A DNA stretch of 64,000 bases from positions 1 through 64,000 of the forward strand of contig JAKASJ010000015.1 in the NCBI GenBank assembly GCA_021819085.1. Reading direction: 5' to 3'. Origin of the DNA: Pseudomonadota bacterium (GTDB lineage: Bacteria; Pseudomonadota; Gammaproteobacteria; Acidiferrobacterales; UBA6901). Shown one piece after another: positions 57,330 through 64,000 of the stretch. How positions within the stretch are numbered: position 1 is the stretch's first letter; each line of letters opens with the position of its first letter. The notes beneath the pieces were generated by a model. The model was given only the letters and a program-made list of their open reading frames with translations. It had not been told where the DNA came from and did no database searches. A program made the position numbers and the translations under genes.

Positions 57330-58380
57330 CTGGCGGGCACCCTTGTCGGCACCGGAACCTGGCGGGCATACAGGACAGAGTGTACGGGGTTACTGGCGAA
57401 GCGCGTCTTCCGGGACCGGGCATTGAATTTTAGCCAGCGATGACGTGTCGCGTCCGGATGGCTTTTCCGCGCAGGGGCACCCGAGGTACGGCAGCTGTTT
57501 CCTGTCCGCCCGAACGCATGGTTCATCGCGCACTATTGGTGATGGGGTATCGAATTCCGCGCGTTGATGGCCAAAGAAAGTGTGCGCTATTGACATAATA
57601 ACGCAATCGGCTGGAGGGCTTGTCCGGGATCACGGATCGCGCTGCGGCACCGAACAGTCCGCTGACTGCTCAACGGCCGGAATCCGGGCACTGCCGCCTT
57701 GATTGTGTAGTGCGTATCGAAGAAGATGTGCACCCGATCGGGTAACGGACACTTTGAAGCCCCGGGGCGCGGCAGGTACGCAATGGGCCAAGGAGGCAGG
57801 TACAAGATCGCAGGCATCACGTCAGCGGCAAGCACCGGAAGTCGAAACTGTGTCTGAGGCCCATCGCTTCGATCACAGCGTGGTGCTGGCCCATGGCATA
57901 AATGCAAGCCTGGCGCATAACCGGATTGCCAGTTGCCCCATCAGGGCGTATGACCGGACCGAGACATCGCCCCTGCCTGTCACCGCAGCACAGCGATCCG
58001 TCTGCACCACTCCCTGAGCCTTCAACATCCGCGGCTTTACGCACGCCAATTTTACTCAAAATACATAGTTGAAGCCTATAATCCGCGAACGAAGCGTCCT
58101 CATGCAAACCCGGATCGGGCATGAACCAGGGATGGAAGAATGAATGATCGTGATGCCTGAAAGTTGACCCGCATGATGACCGTAGAGCGCAACCCCCGGA
58201 CGGGCGGGATCCTTGCAAGAGTGCACGCACGAGTCATTATGGAAGACCGGCGACAAGTCCATCCGGTTCGTCCGGATTTCCGGCATCTGTCTTCAGCCCA
58301 TATTGCCGAATTATGAGTACAGATGTTGATATCTCCGGACTGCGATCACAAAAAAACTAGTTCTCTCTTGAGGGTAGACC
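57330..58380. other. 1-kb gap inside the polysaccharide cluster
   Basis: About 1,050 nt, long for a bacterial cluster. Open frames on both strands (57587-57907 minus, 57703-58017 plus, 57817-58230 minus) translate to low-complexity, domain-free products. It may be the remnant of a lost gene or an untranslated regulatory region. No insertion-sequence ends or tRNA found. Confidence 0.4.
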
Positions 58381-59499
58381 TTGTCCCTGTATTCATCGGA
58401 TGTTGAATATCCCGCGGGCCAATCCGGCATCGAGATTGGCATTGCCCTGAATGCGTTCCGTCACGGAGGAGGGATTGAGCGGTACGCAATGGATCTGGTG
58501 CGCGCGCTGGGCACGCTGGGAATTTCTCCGCATGTCTACGCCAACCGTATCGATCAGGACCTGCCGGAAACCGCTGCAATCAAACCCCATGTTCTGGGAT
58601 CACCCCTGATTCCGCGCCGGCTGAAACCGTACTATTTATCAGCGCGGCTTCGCCATGTTCGCACCCGCGACAATCTGTCTTGCCTTATCGGGTGTTCCCG
58701 CAATCGGGCGAGCGACCTTGCGATTTGCGGCGGAACGCATATCGGATTCCTGCGGAGCACCGGCAAGAAGGCCGGCATAATGGACCGGCTGGAGCTGAAG
58801 CTGGAGCGGGATTTCTATGCCCGAAGCCTTGCTGTCGTCGCTCACTCTCGTCTGATGCAGACCGAACTTGAACAGATCTATGGCATTGTGCCATCAAAAA
58901 TACATGTCATTTATCCTCCCGTATCCTCGCAGAGTTTTTTCCCCCTGGCGCCCGGCGAGCGAGAAATGCTGCGGGAGCGTCTCAATTTTCCAAAAGACGA
59001 ATTGCTATTTCTGTTCGTCTCTACCGGCCACAAGCGCAAGGGATTTGATCTGCTCCGGCAGTATTTCGAGGCTGCCCGCGCCCCTTTTCGTTTGCTCGTG
59101 GCTGGTCGCCCGATCACTTCCACGAGTTCGCGCATAAGCCATATCGGATATCGCAATGACCTCGGAGATGTCTACCGGGCGGTCGATTTCACCATCCATC
59201 CGTCTTATTACGAGCCGTTCGGTCTGGCGTGCGTTGAGTCTCTAAAATGCGGCACCCCGGTCATCATAAGCGATCGCGTAGGCGCGGGTGAGGTCATCGC
59301 GGACGAAGCCAAGGTAGTTATGCCTACGCTTGACGGCAAGGGACTCGCGCAAGCCATCGAAGAGGCGGCTCAGCGGCATAACTCCCTAAAAGAGAGATCC
59401 CGTTCCGAGTCCATTCGGTATAACGATGACCCGATCCATCACATCCAGGCACTCCTTCGTCTTTGCCGATCAGTTCATCCCGCGCCCGGCACCCGATAG
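58381..59499 (+). CDS. Family 4 glycosyltransferase
   Basis: A 372-aa GT-B enzyme: IGIALNAFRHGGGIERYAMDLVRAL at the N terminus, VVAHSRLMQTELEQIYGI, a phosphate-binding FLFVSTGHKRKGFDLL and the GT4 acid/base region HPSYYEPFGLACVESLKCGTPVIISDRVGAGEVI (EX7E). The start appears to be TTG at 58381 behind GAGGG. Part of the polysaccharide cluster; WaaG-like but the substrate is open. Confidence 0.88.
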   Translation: MSLYSSDVEYPAGQSGIEIGIALNAFRHGGGIERYAMDLVRALGTLGISPHVYANRIDQDLPETAAIKPHVLGSPLIPRRLKPYYLSARLRHVRTRDNLSCLIGCSRNRASDLAICGGTHIGFLRSTGKKAGIMDRLELKLERDFYARSLAVVAHSRLMQTELEQIYGIVPSKIHVIYPPVSSQSFFPLAPGEREMLRERLNFPKDELLFLFVSTGHKRKGFDLLRQYFEAARAPFRLLVAGRPITSTSSRISHIGYRNDLGDVYRAVDFTIHPSYYEPFGLACVESLKCGTPVIISDRVGAGEVIADEAKVVMPTLDGKGLAQAIEEAAQRHNSLKERSRSESIRYNDDPIHHIQALLRLCRSVHPAPGTR

Positions 59500-59859
59500 G
59501 GGCAGGACAACCATGAGATTCTCCCGTGTCCGGAGATGCCGGATCGGACAACCGTCCATGACAGCGCGAGGCGCCTTGTTGCGGGAATCGCCAGGGAGAT
59601 CAAAACCAGCCATGAATCAGTCCGGGCCGACCGACGCCGATGCTGCTTCGATCACCCGATGTGCAGCGCTTGGCGTCAGCAATGGTGAAGTCTGCCATTC
59701 ACCGGCACCCTGTCAGGCGCCTCGTGACGGGGATGTCCAGTTATCCGTAACGTTTCAAATGCGCGTGCACGCAGCCGACGGCGGATCCAAAAGAGCACAT
59801 CACCTGTCTCGTATCCTGTTTTAATATTAAAATAAAAAGGTTACTTAGAGGTTTCTTCG
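59500..59859. other. Gap upstream of the O-antigen ligase gene
   Basis: About 360 nt. No gene-like frame. The last 40 nt are AT-rich (ATATTAAAATAAAAAGG) and probably contain the ligase gene promoter, with AGAGGT as its ribosome-binding site. Confidence 0.4.
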
Positions 59860-61170
59860 ATGCAAAAATTAAGTGCCCTGCTTCAAAGGCTCGAAATCAG
59901 CAGGTCTTCGGCTCCAGGCGTCCTCGATACTTCTCTATTTTTGCTGTCAGCACTTCTGCCAGCGGCTTACCTGACCGTAAGAAATCCCAATCTCCTTGGA
60001 CTTCTGGGAATTCTCATTCTGCTGGCTTCACTGATCGTCCTTTGGCGCGAAAAATCGATTCGTAAGCAAATATCCGAAATATATAAATTGCGACTGGTTC
60101 TTGTATCAATGGCGCTTCCCACGATAGCGCTTCTTATCGCGGAACCCTTGAGACTCGATTTCCATTTGCGGGATTTTGACGGCCCCTCAAGAATGTTGAT
60201 GGTCATTCCCATCTTATTCGCGCTGTACATACGAAGAATCGACTTTTCCAAAGCAATACTGCTGGCCTTGCCTTTGGATCTCATCGCAACTCTTATCTAT
60301 GCCATATCCCAGGGTTACGAATTAGCAGGCCGACTCACCGTCAAACACATGAACCCAATTCTCTGGGGGGACTCGGCCATGGTGTTTGGGTTCATGTGCC
60401 TGTATGGCATTCGTTCAACGGATTCAATCGCCAGGAAGACATACCTGCTTGTCGGGCTGGTTGTGGGTGTTTTCATGTCCATTCTTTCCCAATCCAGGGG
60501 GGGATGGGTCGCCGGGGGCGTCCTTTTATTGCTCTGGGGATGGCTTCACCGCAAGACGATGTCCCGGCGTCAGCTGATGGCCGTCACGGCCGGAATGATC
60601 GCGACAGGAATTTTGCTGTATTTTTTTTCTGCAATTGTCCATTACCGGGTTGACACCGCATACAGAGGTCTATATGGCTGGATAACAGGCAGCGATACCC
60701 AGACCCCGACTGGCCTTCGATTGACCATGTGGAAAATCGGGCTTTACTTGTTCTTGAAACATCCGCTTCTTGGGTATGGCGATCATCAACTGATGCCCTA
60801 TTTGAATGATCCGTATATCCGCTCGTTTGCTGATCCTGTATCTATTCATGGTATCCAGTGTTGTGGCCCCCATAACGAAATCATCGCGCAGCTGCTCCGT
60901 TCCGGAGTTTTCGGGATTCTGAGCCTTGCCGGAACTTACTTTATCCCTATATATTATTTTGGAAAGATTTATTCCGAATCGAGGAGAACGAATGTAGCTG
61001 CAGCTCAGGCAATCTGTTTGATCATCGGCTATTTTGTCAGCGCTCTGACCATTGAAATGCTTACCCTTAAAGTTGCATGGACATTTTATGCTCTTTTCAT
61101 GGCGGGTCTGATATCGGATGTCGCATGGCAGCGCGCAAAAAGTTCCGCTTTCAGCATGGCATCAGCATGA
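59860..61170 (+). CDS. O-antigen ligase/polymerase family membrane protein
   Basis: A 436-aa inner-membrane protein with ten or more helices and the Wzy_C signature: ILSQSRGGWVAGGVLLLLWG (about 207-226), then a large periplasmic loop containing GLRLTMWKIGLYLFLKHPLLGYG and CCGPHNEIIAQLLRSGVFG. It belongs to the WaaL/Wzy superfamily; WaaL (ligation of O-chain to lipid A-core) is likelier beside core transferases. Its base composition is visibly more AT-rich than the neighbours, as is common in O-antigen genes acquired by transfer. Confidence 0.9.
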   Translation: MQKLSALLQRLEISRSSAPGVLDTSLFLLSALLPAAYLTVRNPNLLGLLGILILLASLIVLWREKSIRKQISEIYKLRLVLVSMALPTIALLIAEPLRLDFHLRDFDGPSRMLMVIPILFALYIRRIDFSKAILLALPLDLIATLIYAISQGYELAGRLTVKHMNPILWGDSAMVFGFMCLYGIRSTDSIARKTYLLVGLVVGVFMSILSQSRGGWVAGGVLLLLWGWLHRKTMSRRQLMAVTAGMIATGILLYFFSAIVHYRVDTAYRGLYGWITGSDTQTPTGLRLTMWKIGLYLFLKHPLLGYGDHQLMPYLNDPYIRSFADPVSIHGIQCCGPHNEIIAQLLRSGVFGILSLAGTYFIPIYYFGKIYSESRRTNVAAAQAICLIIGYFVSALTIEMLTLKVAWTFYALFMAGLISDVAWQRAKSSAFSMASA

Positions 61171-61452
61171 AGAACTGGTCCTTCAGCCGAGTCTTCACCT
61201 TTCAGTGCGCACTTTACGGCGAATCCCCGGGTTTCGCGGTATACTTGCCGTTCGGTATCCCGAAACACCTGTTCATCCGGTTGCGACAATGCCCACTGCT
61301 TACCGCTGGAAGACGAAATTCAAAGGGACGCCCGGCCGAGCAAATCTCCTGCATCGGGCCCTCTATGATCGTTCCGGGCTAACCTCTAAGTCAGCGCCAC
61401 CGGGTTTGGGACAATGACCGGGCCGGCCCGCGACCAAGACTGAACTCTCTCC

Positions 61453-62493
61453 ATGTGGAACCTCGGCAAACTCACGAGCACGGTTCAGCACAACTGCCAC
61501 ATCTCTGATGCACAGCACGCCGGCGACTTCACACTGTGCATCTATCTGCTGAGAATGCGTGAGTTCTATCGCTGGGAACACGAGATTCCGCTCTCTGGCC
61601 CGCTGCCCAACGATGAAGTGGGTGCCTGGCTCGAAGAGCGGGAACGCCTGTGGGATCAGCTGGCATCCAGTTCCTACGAAGCGCTCCCTCTCGGCGACAC
61701 CCTGACGGATCCCTTCGATTCGGCCGCGGTCAACCGTGAGCTTGCGCCGCGCGGCTATATCTACAGTGCTGGCTACGGACGCTACAACAAGCCTCATTTC
61801 TTTCTCGGCGCGCTTGCCCGTGCCGAGACACGCTCGGGCTTCGCGGTCTATACCTCATCGTGCGAATATGCCCGCGACCTGGTGGCGCCGCCGGCAATGC
61901 TGCAGGACAGGAACATCTTCGTGTGCCGGGAATCGGTGCGGCGCTTCCTGTGGGAGAAAATCGAGGAATGGCGCTGGAACCGCAAGAACGAAGCCATGGG
62001 GCGAGCGCTCGCCGAATCCGGCTTCGATACCGAGGTACACCGCGGGCTCGAGCGCATGACGGACGAGCAGACCGAATCGATGATCCTCCACGAGCTTGGC
62101 GAGGGCATGGCAGGAGCCCTGCTCGGCGAGGACTGGAACGCGATGCTGCTCACGCTCTCGCGTTCCAAGGCAGAGATCATGGCACGCGCCGTGCGCGACC
62201 TGCTCGCTGACTGCCTTTCGACCCTGCCCGTCCTGCTGGACGACGGTAACGTCGCCGCCCTGCACTTCTATTTCGCGACCTTCTCTGGCATGCGCAGACA
62301 TCTGTATCCCGAGGTGCTCGAAGCCTACCGCCTGTGGGCATCGGACCACGATCCGCAGCCACTGCGGCGTGCGATCGACGACGGCACGGATCGCTGGCTG
62401 ACGGCTGCCCAGGCGATACTCGATCTCTATCGCCGCACCGGGTCGCTGGCCGGCGATGCCATCGAAAACCTTCTGGAAGCGGCTCCCTACTGA
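61453..62493 (+). CDS. Conserved hypothetical protein, Sfum_1244-like (346 aa)
   Basis: A 346-aa cytosolic protein with a helical, Trp- and acid-rich composition. The pattern (FYRWEHEIPLSGPLPNDEVGAWLEERERLWD; YIYSAGYGRYNKPHFFLGAL; ARDLVAPPAMLQDRNIFVCRESVRRFLWEKIEEWRW) fits my memory of the Sfum_1244 family found in sulfur bacteria and others. No catalytic motif is known. It is followed by another unknown gene 100 nt downstream. Family name tentative, function unknown. Confidence 0.75.
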   Translation: MWNLGKLTSTVQHNCHISDAQHAGDFTLCIYLLRMREFYRWEHEIPLSGPLPNDEVGAWLEERERLWDQLASSSYEALPLGDTLTDPFDSAAVNRELAPRGYIYSAGYGRYNKPHFFLGALARAETRSGFAVYTSSCEYARDLVAPPAMLQDRNIFVCRESVRRFLWEKIEEWRWNRKNEAMGRALAESGFDTEVHRGLERMTDEQTESMILHELGEGMAGALLGEDWNAMLLTLSRSKAEIMARAVRDLLADCLSTLPVLLDDGNVAALHFYFATFSGMRRHLYPEVLEAYRLWASDHDPQPLRRAIDDGTDRWLTAAQAILDLYRRTGSLAGDAIENLLEAAPY

Positions 62494-62595
62494 ATCGCGG
62501 GCCCGGGCTTCCCGCTGCCGGCCAGTCCTGATAATGTGGTCGCCAGCCGGCGCCCGGAGGGCGCGTGTACGCGCCGGCATCAACACGAGGCAGGC

Positions 62596-63189
62596 ATGAA
62601 GCTCAAGATCATCGTCGACGACAGCGTACGGGAAATAGACGTGCCGCAGGACCTGCTGGCGAGCGCGGAAGATTTTTTCCGGAAGATGGACAGCGACATG
62701 GACCGCGGCTGGCGCATGGGTCCCGAATTCATCGACAACCCCGACCAGACCAACCGCTGCCAGATCGCCGCCGACAAGCTGCTCGCCTCTATCAGCACCG
62801 GCAACTCCAGCCTGGCTATGCTGATGGCCGGATACATCCTCAAACGCCAGCCGGGCGTTACCGGCGTGCGTATCGACACCGGCGGGGAACCGCTCGGCAC
62901 CGAGCTCATCTTCGGATCCGATGGCTCCGGCGTACCGCCGCATACCGGCGCGCCTTCGGGCGAAAAGACCGTCTCCACCGGCATGGCACGCGCGGACGCC
63001 ATCGCCCTCGCCGAAAAGGAAGTGACCCAGGTATACCGTGTCGGACAGGCATACCGCTTCGCCGCGCGCGATCCCGGGACAGGCCGGTGGATCGAGTCGC
63101 CGCTCATGTCGAGCCTTGAGGAAGCACAGCAGCAGCGGATGGAAGCCTTCGATGAGCGCTTCGAGCAACTGACGGGCTGCACACGCTGA
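62596..63189 (+). CDS. Conserved hypothetical protein (197 aa)
   Basis: A 197-aa cytosolic protein starting MKLKIIVDDSVREIDVPQDLL behind a GAGGCAG site; the N-terminal part resembles small beta/alpha domains (DFFRKMDSDMDRGWRMGPEFIDNPDQTNRCQIAADKLL). No motif I can assign. Co-oriented with its neighbours. Function unknown. Confidence 0.75.
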   Translation: MKLKIIVDDSVREIDVPQDLLASAEDFFRKMDSDMDRGWRMGPEFIDNPDQTNRCQIAADKLLASISTGNSSLAMLMAGYILKRQPGVTGVRIDTGGEPLGTELIFGSDGSGVPPHTGAPSGEKTVSTGMARADAIALAEKEVTQVYRVGQAYRFAARDPGTGRWIESPLMSSLEEAQQQRMEAFDERFEQLTGCTR

Positions 63190-63248
63190 AGGCCGCGCAG
63201 CGGCAGCGATAATCCACCACGGCCGGGCTGGACCCGCCTCCGATAGAA

Positions 63249-63821
63249 ATGATCGAAGTCAAACCCCACAGCTTCATCTACGAAATCCGGGGCGCGCTCG
63301 CCGCCGACGTGTGCCGGGAGATGATCCGGCGCTTCGAAGCCAATCCGGAACAGCAGTACGCCGGACGCATCGGCCAGGCTGCCGGTCTGGAACAGTCGAT
63401 AAAGAAATCCACCGACCTGCGCATCAGCGGCCGCACGGACTGGAAGGACATTGACGGCATACTGGTGCGCTCCCTGATGCAGAACTTCCGGGTCCTGGCA
63501 GCCCGGTTTCCATTTTTCGCCGCCAATTCCTTCAAGGACATGGGTTACAACCTGCAGCGCACCCTGCCCGGAGAGTACTACCACTGGCACGTGGACGGAG
63601 GACCGGGCGAGTTCAGCCAGCGCCAGCTGGTCGCAATCTGGTACCTCAATGAGGTTGCCGGTCCCGGGGGCGAAACCGAGTTTCTGTCCCAGGACGTCAG
63701 AATTCGGCCCGAGGAAGGCAAGCTGCTTCTGTTTCCACCCTTCTGGACCCACGGTCATCGCGGCGTCACCCTGCAGCAAGGCGTCAAGTACATCGCGACC
63801 ACCTGGGTCTGCTTCGCCTGA
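63249..63821 (+). CDS. 2-oxoglutarate-Fe(II) oxygenase (prolyl 4-hydroxylase-like)
   Basis: A 190-aa dioxygenase with the iron triad: HWHVDGG (His-x-Asp) and a distal His in FWTHGHRGV, followed by the 2OG-binding region. LPGEYYHWHVDG and QLVAIWYLNEVAGPGGETEF are typical of P4H-type enzymes. Start ATG at 63249. Substrate unknown. Confidence 0.9.
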   Translation: MIEVKPHSFIYEIRGALAADVCREMIRRFEANPEQQYAGRIGQAAGLEQSIKKSTDLRISGRTDWKDIDGILVRSLMQNFRVLAARFPFFAANSFKDMGYNLQRTLPGEYYHWHVDGGPGEFSQRQLVAIWYLNEVAGPGGETEFLSQDVRIRPEEGKLLLFPPFWTHGHRGVTLQQGVKYIATTWVCFA

Positions 63822-63845
63822 TCCATTGCACTGCACCGTCATCTC

Positions 63846-64000
63846 GTGACCGCCGCCCCCGTCCCGCTCGTCGTCACACTGGTCTGCGCGTTCACCTATT
63901 CCATCGAGATCGTCTTCGGGCTCGCCGGGACCATTCTGATGCTCGCCGTGCTCACCTTGTTCTACAGCGCCAAGACCCTGGTGGTCTACTCGGTCCTGCC
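63846..64000 (+). CDS. TSUP (TauE/SafE)-like permease, partial
   Basis: The first 51 codons of a membrane protein that runs off the window. From GTG at 63846 it reads VTAAPVPLVVTLVCAFTYS, then IEIVFGLAGTILMLAVLTLFYSAKTLVVYSVLP, the first repeat of a TSUP permease (glycine-centred loop between two helices, then KTLV.YS.LP). Possible sulfite/sulfur-compound exporter. Confidence 0.6.
   Translation, partial: MTAAPVPLVVTLVCAFTYSIEIVFGLAGTILMLAVLTLFYSAKTLVVYSVL

Overview
The window is a GC-rich bacterial chromosome segment with proteobacterial, most likely gammaproteobacterial, gene orders: miaA-hfq-hflX-hflK-hflC-DUF2065-hisZ-purA, a prfB with its programmed frameshift followed by lysS, pgi-tal-zwf, and a Zur/zinc-ABC locus. 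A sulfur-handling operon, two TauE/SafE (TSUP) proteins, hydrogenase maturation genes and a sigma-54 two-component system suggest a lithotrophic sulfur (and perhaps hydrogen) oxidiser. That lifestyle and any genus name (for example the Acidiferrobacter/Acidihalobacter type) are inference. I see no rRNA, tRNA, CRISPR array, insertion sequence or prophage.

Layout. 1-6.5 kb: serS (-), a fluoride riboswitch about 390 nt ahead of crcB and a DUF190 gene (+), an ABC-2 ATPase/permease pair (+), sodB (-). 6.4-10.9 kb: zwf-tal-pgi (-), the oxidative pentose phosphate branch. 11.4-12.8 kb: a NapH/NosR-like polyferredoxin (-). 13.9-19.45 kb: a compact 12-gene minus-strand operon with a split YeeE/YedE transporter, a TusA-like carrier, three small single-span membrane proteins (one only 30 aa), two exported rhodanese-fold proteins, three small DsrE-like proteins and a c-type cytochrome. 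Ahead of it lie a good sigma-54 promoter and a perfect inverted repeat. 19.65-23.3 kb: an NtrC-type regulator, its histidine kinase and a PhnD-like binding protein (-), probably the controller of that operon. 23.5-27.8 kb: hypX, hypD, hypC and a HupK-like gene (-), with no hydrogenase structural genes in view.

28.8-33.7 kb: a TSUP permease (+), then pyruvate-dehydrogenase-type E1 beta/alpha and an AhpF-like thioredoxin reductase fusion (-). 33.9-39.1 kb: a zinc locus, with an outer-membrane barrel (-) divergent from a zinc ABC transporter (+) across a perfect Zur-type palindrome, then a dienelactone hydrolase (+) and zur (-). 39.2-51.8 kb: housekeeping genes (purA to miaA, an HDOD protein, lysS, prfB, two small unknowns). 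52.9-61.2 kb: a polysaccharide/LPS cluster of five glycosyltransferases and an O-antigen ligase, loosely packed with long non-coding gaps and some AT-rich coding. 61.4-64 kb: two conserved unknowns, a 2OG-Fe(II) oxygenase and the start of a second TSUP-like gene that runs off the end.

The most interesting unit is the sulfur operon with its adjacent sigma-54 three-gene sensor. I read it as an inducible device that imports a reduced sulfur compound (thiosulfate by analogy with YeeE/TsuA), passes sulfur between TusA, rhodanese and DsrE-like carriers, and couples this to periplasmic cytochrome c. The parts are seen in the sequence; their joint function is inference.
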